64,000 nt of DNA from Sphingomonas sp. BK235. Lineage in GTDB: Bacteria; Pseudomonadota; Alphaproteobacteria; Sphingomonadales; Sphingomonadaceae. The notes under the pieces are model-generated. The model made no database searches, was not told where the DNA came from, and worked only from the letters and a program-made list of their open reading frames with translations. Each line of letters starts with the position of its first letter. Position 1 is the first letter of the stretch. Below are positions 10,760 to 21,399 of this stretch, piece by piece. The translations under genes and the position numbers were made by a program. Location of the stretch: positions 992,001 to 1,056,000 of the forward strand of contig NZ_SLXN01000001.1 in assembly GCF_004345855.1 (NCBI RefSeq), read 5' to 3'.

Positions 10760-11644
10760 ATGAGAGAGATCCGCTCCGCCGCGCTCGTCGTCAACGCAAA
10801 GTCGCGGCGTGGGCGCAAGCTCTTCCGTCGCGCCTGCCGGCGGCTGCGCGAGCTGCCGTTCAAGGTCGAGCCACACGCGGTGAAGGACCCCAAGCATCTC
10901 GACCGCACCGTGCGCAAGGCGCTGGAGAAGAAGCCCGATCTCCTGATCCTCGGGGGTGGCGACGGCACCATCAGCGGGTTGGTCGACCTGATGGTGGGCC
11001 ATGACGTCGTGCTCGGGGTGCTGCCGCTCGGCACCGCCAACAGCTTCGCGCGCACGCTCGGCCTGCCGCTCGACATCGATGGCGCGATCGAGGTGTTCCG
11101 CACCGGCGCGCCGCGGCGGATCGACCTCGGCATGATCGACGACGATTATTTCGCCAATTGCGCCGCGATGGGGCTGAGCCCGCAGATCGCCGAGACGGTG
11201 CCGCACCGGCTCAAGAAGGTGGCGGGGCGGCTCGGCTATCTCGGCTGGGCGGGCTATCAGCTGACGCGCTTCCGGCCCTTCACGCTCTACGTCGACGCGG
11301 GCGACGGCAAGGGCGAGCAGAAGCTCAAGGCGGTCGAGGTGCGGATCTCCAACGGCCCCTATCACGGCGGTACCTGGCTGGTGGACGAGGCCGCGGTCGA
11401 CTCGGGTGAGATCGTCGTCCAAGTGGTGAAAGGCCATTATAAGCGCCGGCTGGTGAGCAACTGGGCGGCGAGCTGGCTCGGGCGCCCGGAGCGTCACCAC
11501 GAGGTGGTGACCTTCTCGGGCACGTCGATCCGGGTGCGCAGCGACCCGCCGCTGCCGATCTCGATCGACGGCGAGGTGCTGGCGCACACGCCCGTCACCG
11601 CGCACGTCGCCGCCGGAGTGATCGAGGTGATGGCGCCGCGCTGA
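10760..11644 (+). CDS. Diacylglycerol/lipid kinase family protein (YegS-like)
   Basis: 294 residues. The DAGK catalytic signature GGGDGT lies at 65-70 (LLILGGGDGTISGLVDLM). It is followed by LPLGTANSFARTLGLP, typical of YegS/LCB5/DgkB lipid kinases, and a C-terminal beta domain ending in SIDGEVLAHTPVTAHV, which has the family's conserved IDGE. It probably phosphorylates diacylglycerol or a sphingoid lipid; a sphingoid substrate would be of interest in a sphingomonad but is not shown. The ATG at 10760 has AGGCGG upstream; an in-frame ATG at 10712 is an alternative. The gene is divergent from hemB. Confidence 0.88.
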   Translation: MREIRSAALVVNAKSRRGRKLFRRACRRLRELPFKVEPHAVKDPKHLDRTVRKALEKKPDLLILGGGDGTISGLVDLMVGHDVVLGVLPLGTANSFARTLGLPLDIDGAIEVFRTGAPRRIDLGMIDDDYFANCAAMGLSPQIAETVPHRLKKVAGRLGYLGWAGYQLTRFRPFTLYVDAGDGKGEQKLKAVEVRISNGPYHGGTWLVDEAAVDSGEIVVQVVKGHYKRRLVSNWAASWLGRPERHHEVVTFSGTSIRVRSDPPLPISIDGEVLAHTPVTAHVAAGVIEVMAPR

Positions 11645-11653
11645 GTTCCTGCC

Positions 11654-11995
11654 GTCATCCTGAACTCGTTTCAGGATCCACGGGTCCGGACACAAAAAGG
11701 TTCATTGTCGCGGAAGCGGCTTCCTCCCGTCATCCCGGGCTTGACCCGGGATCCATGGTGCCGCGAGAGCCGCCGGCGTTGCTTTCGCGGAAAAATGGAT
11801 CCCGGCGCGAGGCCGGGATGACGGTGAGGGAAGAGAAAGCGGCCTCCCTCATCGCAGCGTATCACCCGCGAATAGTAGCGGCAGATCAGACCGCCGAAGA
11901 TGCAAGCCGCCTTTTGGGTCCGGAGCCACGGTGTAGCACACGTAGACGCGCAGGCTCTCGCGGAGCCGTGGCTCCTGAAACGCGTTCAAGATGAC
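11654..11995. repeat. Outer pair of REPIN-like half sites flanking another element
   Basis: A half-site at 11654-11680 (GTCATCCTGAAC...) has its reverse-complement partner at about 11967-11995 (...GTTCAAGATGAC). Shorter matching segments lie just inside (GGTCCGGA at about 11683 and 11917). The complete 97-bp element at 11728-11824 lies between them. The arrangement looks like one REPIN-type element opened by insertion of another. No gene is seen in the 441-bp gap 11645-12085. Confidence 0.6.
11728..11824. repeat. REPIN-like paired inverted repeat (GTCATCCCGG family)
   Basis: Two imperfect palindromic half-sites in opposite orientation, CGTCATCCCGGG...GGATCCA at the left and its complement at the right, separated by about 40 bp of less conserved sequence. 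It is the same family as the elements at 16922, 21245 and 62017. It lies within the outer pair at 11654-11995. Confidence 0.8.
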
Positions 11996-12085
11996 GCTGG
12001 TTGGTACGGCAAGTTCTGGCGAACCGCTTCCGCCCCCCACACCACAGGGTCGACTTCGCCCGCGCCGCCCCCTAGATCGCGCGGC

Positions 12086-13270
12086 ATGTCCGCCGTTCCC
12101 CAGCCCGAGGTCGTGACGCTCGGCTGCCGCCTCAACATCGCCGAGAGCGAGGCGATCCGCCAGCTCGCCGACGCGGGTGTGGCGGTGGTGAACGGCTGCG
12201 GCGTGACCAACCAGGCGATGCGCGACACGCGCGCGGCGGTGCGCCGGCTGCGGCGTCGTCTCCCCACCGCCGAGCTGGTCGTCACCGGCTGCGCCGCCGA
12301 GATGGACCGCGCCGGCTTCGCCGCCATGCCCGAAATCGATCGGCTGGTCCCGAACGCCGCCAAGCTGCTGCCGGCGAGCTGGGGGAGCGCGCGCGGCAAC
12401 GCGCTGCGACCGCGCGCGCAGACCCGCGCTTTCGTCGGCGTTCAGAACGGCTGCGACCATGTCTGCACCTTTTGCGCCATCCCGCAAGGCCGCGGCGCGA
12501 GCCGCAGCGATCCGATCGCCGAGATCGTCCCGCGCGTCGACGCGCTGGTCCAGGCGGGGCAGCGCGAGGTGGTGCTGAGCGGAGTCGACCTCGCCAGCTA
12601 CGACGACCGCGGCGCCGGGCTCGCGGCGCTGGTCGAGCGGCTGCTCGCCGGCGTGCCGGGGCTGGAGCGAGTCCGGCTCTCCTCGCTCGACCCGCACGTG
12701 ATCGACGACGCGCTGTTCGCGCTGCTCACCCAGGAGCCGCGCGTCATGCCACACGTCCATCTCTCGCTCCAGGCCGGCGACGACCTGATCCTCAAGCGCA
12801 TGCGCCGGCGCCACCGCCGCGCCGAGGCGATCGCGCTGGTCGAGCGGCTGCGCGCCGCCCGGCCCGAGCTGGCGATCGGCGCGGACCTGATCGCGGGCTT
12901 CCCGACCGAGGACGAGGCGATGTTCGCCAACACGCTCGCGCTGGTAGACGAGGCCGACATCACCCACGCGCACGTCTTCCCTTACTCGCCGCGCGCGGGC
13001 ACGCCGGCGGCGCGCATGCCGCAGGTCGAGCCCGAGGTGGCGCGCGCCCGTGCCGTCACCTTGCGCACCGCCTCGACCGCGCGGCTCGCCAGCCGCCTCG
13101 CGCGCCAGGTCGGCACCGTGCAGCGCGTGCTGGTCGAGCGTCCCGGCGACCGCGGCCACGCGCCTGACTTCAGCGAGGTCCGCCTCGCCGTCCCCCTCCC
13201 CATCGGCAGCGTGCACGACGTCACGATCGTCGCCGCCGCGCCCGACCATCTCACCGGAACCATCGCATGA
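12086..13270 (+). CDS. mtaB: tRNA t6A37 methylthiotransferase MtaB
   Basis: 394-residue radical-SAM methylthiotransferase that converts t6A37 to ms2t6A37 in ANN-decoding tRNAs. The N-terminal UPF0004 domain has the three auxiliary-cluster cysteines C14 (LGCRLN), C38 (NGCGVTN) and C69 (TGCAAE). The radical-SAM triad is C123-x3-C127-x2-C130 (CDHVCTFC). The VFPYSPRAGTPAA segment and a C-terminal TRAM-like region follow. LGCRLN and the length fit MtaB better than MiaB or RimO. The stop overlaps the ftsY start by ATGA. Confidence 0.92.
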   Translation: MSAVPQPEVVTLGCRLNIAESEAIRQLADAGVAVVNGCGVTNQAMRDTRAAVRRLRRRLPTAELVVTGCAAEMDRAGFAAMPEIDRLVPNAAKLLPASWGSARGNALRPRAQTRAFVGVQNGCDHVCTFCAIPQGRGASRSDPIAEIVPRVDALVQAGQREVVLSGVDLASYDDRGAGLAALVERLLAGVPGLERVRLSSLDPHVIDDALFALLTQEPRVMPHVHLSLQAGDDLILKRMRRRHRRAEAIALVERLRAARPELAIGADLIAGFPTEDEAMFANTLALVDEADITHAHVFPYSPRAGTPAARMPQVEPEVARARAVTLRTASTARLASRLARQVGTVQRVLVERPGDRGHAPDFSEVRLAVPLPIGSVHDVTIVAAAPDHLTGTIA

Positions 13271-14199
13271 GCACGAGCTGGCACGACAAGCTGCTGGGCG
13301 GCTTCCGCCGCACCTCCGACCGGCTGGTCGGCAACCTCGCCGGCCTCGGTGGCGCGCGGCTGGAGGAACACACGCTCGACGAGGTCGAGGAGGCGCTGAT
13401 CGGCTCCGATCTCGGCCCGGAGACCGCCGGCCGCGTCCGCGCGCGGCTCGCCGAGGGCACGTTCGAGCGCAACATGGAGGAGCTCGGCATCCGCCTCGTC
13501 GTCGCGGAGGAGGTGGAGAAGGTACTGGCGCAGGTCGCCAAGCCGCTCGGCATCGATGCCTTCCCGCGCCCGCAGGTGGTGCTGGTGATCGGCGTCAACG
13601 GCTCGGGCAAGACCACCACCATCGCCAAGCTGGCGCACCTGTTCCTCGAGCAGGACTATCAGGTGATGCTCGCCGCGGGCGACACGTTCCGCGCCGCCGC
13701 GATCGGTCAGCTGCGCACCTGGGCGGAGCGGATCGGCGTGCCGATCGTGACCGGCCCCGAGGGCGGCGACGCCGCGGGAATCGTGTGGGACGCGGTGAAG
13801 AAGGCGACCGAGATCGGCACCGACGTGCTGATCGTCGACACCGCCGGCCGGCTCCAGAACAAGCGCGAGCTGATGGACGAGCTCGCCAAGATCCGCCGCG
13901 TGCTCGGTCGGCTCAACCCCGCCGCGCCGCACGACGTGCTGCTGGTGCTCGACGCCACCACCGGCCAGAACGCGCTGAACCAGATCGAGGTTTTCAAGGA
14001 GGTGGCGGGAGTCACCGGCCTCGTCATGACCAAGCTCGACGGCACGGCGCGCGGCGGCGTGCTGGTCGCCGCGGCGGAGCGCTACGGCCTGCCGATCCAC
14101 GCCATCGGCGTCGGCGAGCAGATGGACGACCTGCGCCCGTTCGACGCGCGCGAGGTCAGTCGCATCATCGCCGGGGTCGACACGGGGCCGCGCAAGTGA
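13267..14199 (+). CDS. ftsY: Signal recognition particle receptor FtsY
   Basis: 310-residue SRP receptor GTPase that docks ribosome-SRP complexes at the inner membrane. The four-helix N domain occupies about 1-95. The G domain has P-loop GVNGSGKTTT (109-118), then DTAGRLQNK and TKLDGTARGG, and ends in the closing GVGEQMDDLRPFDA motif. It lacks the long acidic A domain of E. coli FtsY, as is usual in alphaproteobacteria. It overlaps mtaB by ATGA and the next gene by GTGA. Confidence 0.97.
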   Translation: MSTSWHDKLLGGFRRTSDRLVGNLAGLGGARLEEHTLDEVEEALIGSDLGPETAGRVRARLAEGTFERNMEELGIRLVVAEEVEKVLAQVAKPLGIDAFPRPQVVLVIGVNGSGKTTTIAKLAHLFLEQDYQVMLAAGDTFRAAAIGQLRTWAERIGVPIVTGPEGGDAAGIVWDAVKKATEIGTDVLIVDTAGRLQNKRELMDELAKIRRVLGRLNPAAPHDVLLVLDATTGQNALNQIEVFKEVAGVTGLVMTKLDGTARGGVLVAAAERYGLPIHAIGVGEQMDDLRPFDAREVSRIIAGVDTGPRK

Positions 14200-14897
14200 G
14201 CGCGACGCCGAAGGAGTCGGCGGGCGCGCGCGCTTTGGTCGATTACGGCCCGCTGGCGGTGTTCTTCGCGGTCAACTTCCTGCTGCCGGGTGAGAGCGCG
14301 CGCCGGCTCGTCGCCGCGGTGACGCCCGCGCTGTCCGATCTCACCCGCGTCGAGGCGCTGCTGCTCGCGCGCGTGATCGTCGCCACCGCCGCCTTCGTGC
14401 TGGCGAGCATGCTCGCGCTGGTGATCGCCAGGGCCAAGCTCGGCCGCGTGCCGCCGATGCTGCTGATCTCGGCGGGGCTGGTGATCGTGTTCGGCGGGCT
14501 GACGATGTATTTTCGCGATCCGCGCTTCATCCAGACCAAGCCGACGATCGTCTACGCTTTGCTCGCCGCGACCCTGGGCTTCGGCGCGGCCACCGGGCGG
14601 CCGCTGCTCCAGCAGCTGATGGGTTCGAGCTACCCCGGGCTGAGCGAGCGCGGCTGGCACCGGCTCACGCTCAACTGGGTGTGGTTCTTCGTCGCCATGG
14701 CGTTCGCCAACGAGGCGGTATGGCGCGGCGCCGCGGCCACGTTTGGCGCGCAGCGCGGCTGGGACCTGTGGGCGATCTACAAGGTGTGGGTGGTCATCCC
14801 AGTGACCATGCTGTTCGCGGTGGCCAACGTGCCGATGCTGATGCGCCACGGGCTGAGCCTAAGCGACGAGACGCCGCCGGTACCGCCCGAGGGCTGA
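14196..14897 (+). CDS. Inner-membrane septation protein A family (YciB/IspZ)
   Basis: 233-residue multi-pass membrane protein. The start [19 protein letters not shown] and the later [20 protein letters not shown] and [20 protein letters not shown] are hallmarks of the YciB/IspZ family, linked to cell-envelope integrity and septation. About six hydrophobic segments are visible. Translation starts at a GTG overlapping the ftsY stop (GTGA). A ftsY-yciB neighbourhood is common in alphaproteobacteria. The tail after the last helix is a short polar stretch rich in Pro and Glu. Confidence 0.88.
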   Translation: MSATPKESAGARALVDYGPLAVFFAVNFLLPGESARRLVAAVTPALSDLTRVEALLLARVIVATAAFVLASMLALVIARAKLGRVPPMLLISAGLVIVFGGLTMYFRDPRFIQTKPTIVYALLAATLGFGAATGRPLLQQLMGSSYPGLSERGWHRLTLNWVWFFVAMAFANEAVWRGAAATFGAQRGWDLWAIYKVWVVIPVTMLFAVANVPMLMRHGLSLSDETPPVPPEG

Positions 14898-14940
14898 GCG
14901 CCGCGCAACGACGACGAGGATCGAGGAGAGAGAACGAGCG

Positions 14941-16869
<1,929 letters not shown>

Positions 16870-16921
16870 GCGGGGGAGCGGGATAGCTCGATCGCTGCCC
16901 CACCCTCCCCTCTTGTCCTCC

Positions 16922-17017
16922 CGTCATCCTGAGCTTGTCTCAGGATCCACGGTGCCGCGAACCCAGCGGCCGAAGCGTGCGCGGCACGGTGGATCCTGAG
17001 ACAAGCTCAGGATGACG
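16922..17017. repeat. REPIN-like paired inverted repeat (GTCATCCTGAG variant)
   Basis: A near-perfect long palindrome: 16922-16959 is the reverse complement of about 16980-17017, with a 20-bp centre. The half-site is the CTGAGCTTGTCTCAGGATCC variant of the GTCATCC family. It fills the space between the convergent acs and phosphatidylserine decarboxylase genes and may act as a two-way terminator. Confidence 0.85.
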
Positions 17018-17050
17018 GCGCGGACCAAGGCGGGAGCAGCGTGCCCCCCC

Positions 17051-17902
17051 TCACCAGTCCGCCAGCACCTGCCCGGCGCGGATCGTGTCGCCGAGCCGCA
17101 GTCCGTCGCGCAGCCGCGTCCCCGGGGGCAGGAACAGCAGGATGGTCGAGCCGTGCTCGAACCAACCCATCTCCTCGCCCTTCCCGATCCGCGCGTCACA
17201 CGCCACCCTCGCGCTGCCCTGCTCGCGCAGCACCGTCTCGACGTCGAGGAAGCCGAGCCGGATGCTCGCCACCAGGATCGCCGCGACCGGCACCAGCAGC
17301 AGCGGCCGCCCGCCCGCGCTCGCCTCGATCACCGCGCGCTCGTTGCGGCAGAAGAGCTGCTCCACCCGCTTGAGCGCGATCGGGTTGACGTTCCAGCAGT
17401 CGCCCGAGAGATAGGTCACGCCCTCCACCGTCAGGTCGGCCGGCGCGTGGAAGCGGTGGTACATCGCCGCGGTGAGCCGCAGCGTCACGTACCAGCCGTC
17501 GCGGAAGCGCTCCACCAGAGCGGGATCGGGCACCAGCTCGCCGAGGCGATAGGGAAAGCCCTTCACCTGATAGACCCGGTCGCCCTCGATCCGGCCGTGC
17601 GCGCCGAGGATCGCGTCGCACGGGCTCGCCAGCGTCGCCGGGTCGCGGTCATAGGCGCGCGCGCCGGGGCGCAGCCGGCGGATGAAGCCGTCGCGCAGCG
17701 AGCGGAACTCGGTGGTGGCGGCGTCGGACAGGTCGACGTCGGAGAAGAAGCGCCACGCCGCCAGCGCCGGCCGCGCCACCAGCGGATGCTCCATGGCGGC
17801 GATGCGGCCGACCAGCCCGGTCGCCCAGCGCCGCGGGATGCGGTTGGTCAGCAGGAAGTTGAGGTCTTCCTGCAGCAGCAGGCGGAGGAAAGCCGAGCGC
17901 AT
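17051..17902 (-). CDS. psd: Phosphatidylserine decarboxylase
   Basis: 283-residue proenzyme that makes phosphatidylethanolamine from phosphatidylserine. The self-cleavage site is the G-S-T motif in WFEHGSTILLF, with Ser252 the residue expected to become the pyruvoyl group. This leaves a 32-residue alpha chain, a normal size. Other family features are VKGFPYRLGEL, YHRFHAPAD and YLSGDCWNVNP. The ATG at 17902 has an AGG before it; a GTG two codons upstream is possible. It is divergent from the aminotransferase gene with only 38 bp between them. Its product is the substrate of PmtA encoded 3 kb away. Confidence 0.9.
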   Translation of the reverse strand: MRSAFLRLLLQEDLNFLLTNRIPRRWATGLVGRIAAMEHPLVARPALAAWRFFSDVDLSDAATTEFRSLRDGFIRRLRPGARAYDRDPATLASPCDAILGAHGRIEGDRVYQVKGFPYRLGELVPDPALVERFRDGWYVTLRLTAAMYHRFHAPADLTVEGVTYLSGDCWNVNPIALKRVEQLFCRNERAVIEASAGGRPLLLVPVAAILVASIRLGFLDVETVLREQGSARVACDARIGKGEEMGWFEHGSTILLFLPPGTRLRDGLRLGDTIRAGQVLADW

Positions 17903-17940
17903 TGTCACACCTGCGTCATCGTGAGGGTCTGTGGGGAGGC

Positions 17941-19596
17941 ATGGAGAAGAAGACGTTCGTCGCGGTGGCCGGCGCGGTCGCCACCACCCTGTTCGCGGTC
18001 ACCAAGGGGCGCGAGCGGCTGCGCCTGTCGCGCGCGAAGCATCCCTCGCTCGGCGGGCACGTGCGCATGGCCAAGCGCGTGGCGGGGCAGATCCCTTACT
18101 ACAGCCACCCGGAGGAGCGCTTCTTCCGCGCCGACGGCTGCGACGACGCGGTCGCGGCGCGACGGCGCGACGGCTTCCGCCGGCTGAGCGAGCTCTACGC
18201 CGCACGCTTCCCCCAGACGCTCGCGCTCACCGCCGAGACGCGCATCGGCCTGTCCGACCTGCAATTCACCGGCCGCTACCGCGTCCCCTTCCCCTTCGCC
18301 GAGGTGGTGCGCGCCAAACTGCCGACCGGCGCCTTCGTCGCGCGGACCGAGGGCGCGTGGCTGATCGACCTGGACGGGAACCGGCTGATCGACTGCACCG
18401 GCTCCTACGGCGTCAACCTGTTCGGCAACGACTTCTACAAGGACACGCTGCGCGAGGCGGTCGCCACCGCCGAGCCGGTCGGCGCGCTGCTCGGCGCCTA
18501 TCACCCGGTGGTGGCCGAGAATGTCCGCCGGTTGCGTGCCTTGTCGGGGCACGACGAGGTGTCGTTCCATATGTCGGGCACCGAGGCGGTGATGCAGGCG
18601 GTGCGGCTGGCGCGCTATCACACCGGCAAGCGCCGGCTGGTGCGCTTCGCCGGTGCCTATCACGGCTGGTGGGGCGACGTGCAGCCCGGCATCGGCAACC
18701 CCGTCCCGGCCGATCACACACTGACGCTCGCCGAGATGAGCGAGGAAACATTGCGCGTTCTCGCCACCCGCAAGGACATCGCCTGCGTGCTGGTCAACCC
18801 GCTCCAGGCGCTTCACCCCAACGCGGGCGCGCCGTCGGACAGCCAATTGGTCGACAGCGCGCGCCGCGCCGGCGCCGACCTCGACGGCTATGCGCGCTGG
18901 CTTCACCGCCTCGCCGAGACCTGCCGCGCCAACGGCATCGTGCTGATCGCGGACGAGGTGTTCGTCGGCTTCCGGCTCGCGCCGGGCAGCCTGCTGCGCC
19001 GCGTCGGGGTCGAGCCCGACCTGATCACCTGGGGCAAGACGCTGGGCGGCGGGTTGCCGGTGGGCGTGCTCACCGGGCGCGCCGCGCTGATGAGGCGCTG
19101 GCGCGACGACCGCCCCGTCGATATCTGCTTCGCGCGCGGCACCTTCAACGCGCATCCCTATGTGATGGCGGCGATGGACTCGTTCCTGCGCCGGCTCGAG
19201 GCCCGCCCGGTGCAGGCGCTGTACGACGGGCTCGACGCCCGGTGGGACGCGCGCGCGGCGCAGCTCAACGCCGCGCTCGCGGCCGAGGATTTGCCGGTCG
19301 CCGTCGCCAACCTCTCGACGATCTGGACCGTGCTGTACACGCGGCCGTCGCGCTACAATTGGATGCTGCAATATTACCTCCGCGCCGAGGGGCTGGCGCT
19401 GAGCTGGGTCGGCACCGGGCGACTGATCTTCAGCCTCGACGTGGACGAGGCGCTGTTCGACGAGATCGTCCGCCGCTTCGTCGCCGCCGCGCGCGTGATG
19501 CAGACCGACGGCTGGTGGAGCGGGCCGGCGGTCAGCGACAAAAAGCTGCGTCGGATGGCGCTCGCTGAGTCGCTGCGGGCGAGGATGCGCGGGTAG
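17941..19596 (+). CDS. Class III PLP aminotransferase with membrane-anchor-like N-terminus
   Basis: 551 residues. An unusual 110-residue N-terminal part starts with a hydrophobic segment (FVAVAGAVATTLFAV), then a basic region. From about residue 130 it has the class III aminotransferase fold: WLIDLDGNRLIDCTGSYGVN, MSGTEAVMQAVRLAR, IADEVFVGFR, and the PLP lysine K366 in TWGKTLGGGLPVG. It resembles glutamate-1-semialdehyde aminomutase, but the extension and the lack of other C5-pathway genes argue against that role. Adjacency to psd suggests an amino-lipid or headgroup substrate, which is only inference. GGGGAGGC precedes the ATG. Confidence 0.8.
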   Translation: MEKKTFVAVAGAVATTLFAVTKGRERLRLSRAKHPSLGGHVRMAKRVAGQIPYYSHPEERFFRADGCDDAVAARRRDGFRRLSELYAARFPQTLALTAETRIGLSDLQFTGRYRVPFPFAEVVRAKLPTGAFVARTEGAWLIDLDGNRLIDCTGSYGVNLFGNDFYKDTLREAVATAEPVGALLGAYHPVVAENVRRLRALSGHDEVSFHMSGTEAVMQAVRLARYHTGKRRLVRFAGAYHGWWGDVQPGIGNPVPADHTLTLAEMSEETLRVLATRKDIACVLVNPLQALHPNAGAPSDSQLVDSARRAGADLDGYARWLHRLAETCRANGIVLIADEVFVGFRLAPGSLLRRVGVEPDLITWGKTLGGGLPVGVLTGRAALMRRWRDDRPVDICFARGTFNAHPYVMAAMDSFLRRLEARPVQALYDGLDARWDARAAQLNAALAAEDLPVAVANLSTIWTVLYTRPSRYNWMLQYYLRAEGLALSWVGTGRLIFSLDVDEALFDEIVRRFVAAARVMQTDGWWSGPAVSDKKLRRMALAESLRARMRG

Positions 19597-19611
19597 ATCG
19601 CTTATCTCACT

Positions 19612-19702
19612 TGTTCCCCGGCGAAAGCCGGGGCCCAGGTGGGGGACGGCAGTGATACTCACAACGGCCGTCCCAACTGGACCCCGGCTTTCGCCGGGGA
19701 AC
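19612..19702. repeat. REPIN-like paired inverted repeat (TTCCCCGGCGAAAGC family)
   Basis: Half-sites at 19612-19638 and 19677-19702 are each palindromic hairpins (CCCCGGCGAAAGCCGGGG) and reverse complements of each other. This family differs in sequence from the GTCATCC elements. It sits between the aminotransferase stop and the convergent Mpo1-like gene. Confidence 0.85.
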
Positions 19703-19737
19703 ATGCTGGAGGCGAGGAAAGCGTCTCCGTCGCAGCC

Positions 19738-20382
19738 TCACGCCGCGGCGTGGTGATCCCCGCTGCGCTCGCCCTTGAGCAACCGCGCGGGCGCGGTGCG
19801 GTAAAGCCGGAAGTCGCTGAACGGGTCGGTGACGATCTTCGTCGCCCAGACGATCCCGGTCTCCAGGTCGCGCTCGATCCACAGCTGGGTCACGCGGAAC
19901 AGGATCGCCGCCACGCCGAAGCACAGCCAGCCGAAGCCGACGTGCCGGAGGAAGTCGAGCGCCGTCTCGGGTCGCTGAAGCAGCCCGAACAGCGTCGGCT
20001 CGGCCGCGAGCACCAGCGGGATCGCCAGCCACAATCCCATCAGCACATATTTGCGCGTGAGATTGTAGCCGACCTTCACCTCTTCCTTATATTCGTGGCT
20101 GACCCCATTCTCGTGGTCATAGTCCTTGGGCTCGAAGAAGAAATGCCCGGCCTGGCGACTCGTCATCGCCACGCCCCAGGCGAGCAGGCTGGCCAGCGCC
20201 GCGTCGACGAACAGCAGAGCATAAGCCACCAGAAAAGTGCAGGCGCTGACGAAGTGCAGGCTCTGGTTGACCAGATTGTGGTGGTAGAAGCGGTGGTCGT
20301 CCCAGCGCTGCTCCTTGAGCTGCGCGCGGAAGCCGGGATTGCCCTGCTCGTCCTCGAAGCGGAGCTTGCGGATCGTCGGCAT
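19738..20382 (-). CDS. Membrane protein, possibly Mpo1/DUF962-like
   Basis: 214 residues with about four hydrophobic segments. HHNLVNQSLHFVSACTFLVAYALL near the N-terminus and RQAGHFFFEP further on resemble the His-containing motifs of Mpo1/YGL010w (DUF962) proteins, which in yeast are iron-dependent dioxygenases of 2-hydroxy fatty acids. Seven His residues lie in the first 110 positions. The assignment is by motif only and uncertain. Its ATG overlaps the pmtA stop by one base (TGATG), so it is probably translated with pmtA, which supports a lipid role. Confidence 0.6.
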   Translation of the reverse strand: MPTIRKLRFEDEQGNPGFRAQLKEQRWDDHRFYHHNLVNQSLHFVSACTFLVAYALLFVDAALASLLAWGVAMTSRQAGHFFFEPKDYDHENGVSHEYKEEVKVGYNLTRKYVLMGLWLAIPLVLAAEPTLFGLLQRPETALDFLRHVGFGWLCFGVAAILFRVTQLWIERDLETGIVWATKIVTDPFSDFRLYRTAPARLLKGERSGDHHAAA

Positions 20383-21035
20383 CACTGGTCCTCCCGGTCG
20401 AGCTTGGCGATGCGCACCAGCGAGAAGTGGCCGAGCGGCGGGATCTCGCGGCGCTCGATCAGCGCGACGTCGTCGCGCCCGGCGATCCAGTCGGCGTAGA
20501 GCGCGAAGGGGAAGTCGGTGCGGAAGCCGAGCCGGCTGGTCACCGGCATCAGCGTCTTCTCGATCGTGCCGCGCACGCCCTTCTCGGCGCCGACGCGCGT
20601 GGTGATGACGATCTCGCCGCCCGGCCGGCAGACCCGCGCGAACTCGTCGAGCGCGCGCGCCGGGTTGGCCACCGCGCTGACGACATATTGCGCGACCACG
20701 ACGTCGAAGCTCTCGTCGGCGAAGTCGAGCGCCTCGGCGTCACCGACGCGGATCGCGTCGACGTTGTGGAGGTTCTGCCGGCGTACGCGCGCGCGCGCCT
20801 TGTCGAGCATGTCCTCGGAGATATCGATCCCGGTCACCCGGCTGGTGCGCGCATAACCCGGCAGCGAGATGCCGGTGCCCACGCCTACCTCGAGGATACG
20901 GCCGCCGATTCGGTCGGCGGCGCGGATCGCGCTGGCGCGGCCCTGGCGGAAGACGGGCCCGAACACGAGGTCGTAGATCGGGGCCCAGCGATCATAGGCC
21001 TGGGCGACCCCGGCCGTCGTCATCACTGCTGTCAT
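20382..21035 (-). CDS. pmtA: Phosphatidylethanolamine N-methyltransferase, PmtA type
   Basis: 217-residue SAM-dependent methyltransferase expected to convert phosphatidylethanolamine stepwise to phosphatidylcholine. The N-terminal AYDRWAPIYDLVFGPVF is characteristic of the Rhodobacter-type PmtA. The SAM site is EVGVGTGISLPGY, followed by GIDISEDMLDKAR, YVVSAVANPARALDEFARVC and RPGGEIVITTRVG. The psd gene 3 kb away supplies its substrate. The ATG at 21023 is an alternative start. I cannot exclude a related small-molecule methyltransferase, but the opening motif argues for PmtA. Confidence 0.82.
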   Translation of the reverse strand: MTAVMTTAGVAQAYDRWAPIYDLVFGPVFRQGRASAIRAADRIGGRILEVGVGTGISLPGYARTSRVTGIDISEDMLDKARARVRRQNLHNVDAIRVGDAEALDFADESFDVVVAQYVVSAVANPARALDEFARVCRPGGEIVITTRVGAEKGVRGTIEKTLMPVTSRLGFRTDFPFALYADWIAGRDDVALIERREIPPLGHFSLVRIAKLDREDQ

Positions 21036-21180
21036 GTCAGCGCATTACCTTCGTTGGACCCGATAGCGGGCGACGGTGATGTCCGACCTCTCTCCACTTG
21101 TTGCGTGTCAGCTTGACGACGGATCGGTGACGCGCGCTGTCACGCCGCTGTTACCGAAGTGACATGCGGCGCATGCGGAA

Positions 21181-21206
21181 AGGGCGGCCCGTCGCCGGAC
21201 CGCCCT
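21181..21206 (-). terminator. Probable terminator of rplM-rpsI
   Basis: AGGGCGG (21181-21187) pairs with CCGCCCT (21200-21206). On the minus strand the stem is followed by TTCC. It lies about 190 bp beyond the rpsI stop, past the repeat at 21245-21341. No gene is seen in the 364-bp gap 21036-21399 apart from this hairpin and that repeat. Confidence 0.55.
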
Positions 21207-21244
21207 CTTCAGCTCGTCTTTCAGCACGAGCCATCTTCTCAAAC

Positions 21245-21341
21245 CGTCATCCCGGACTTGGTCCGGGATCCACCGCGCCACTGCCTCACCACTCGTGATG
21301 CTCGGTGAGCCGTGGGCCCCGGAACAAGTCCGGGGTGACGG
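21245..21341. repeat. REPIN-like paired inverted repeat (GTCATCCCGG family)
   Basis: Left half-site at 21245-21272 (CGTCATCCCGGACTTGGTCC...) and its near reverse complement at 21314-21341, about 41 bp apart. Same family as the elements at 11728 and 62017. It lies downstream of rpsI. Confidence 0.8.
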
Positions 21342-21399
21342 GAGAAAAGAGGCTCGGCGACTCCTCGGATCGCTCGCGCAATCCGAGGGCGCCCGCAGG

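Noticed and set aside
17941..19596. Assignment of the aminotransferase as hemL (glutamate-1-semialdehyde aminomutase)
   Set aside because: It has an extra membrane-like N-terminus of about 110 residues, and sphingomonads as alphaproteobacteria are expected to make 5-aminolevulinate by HemA/ALAS rather than the C5 route.
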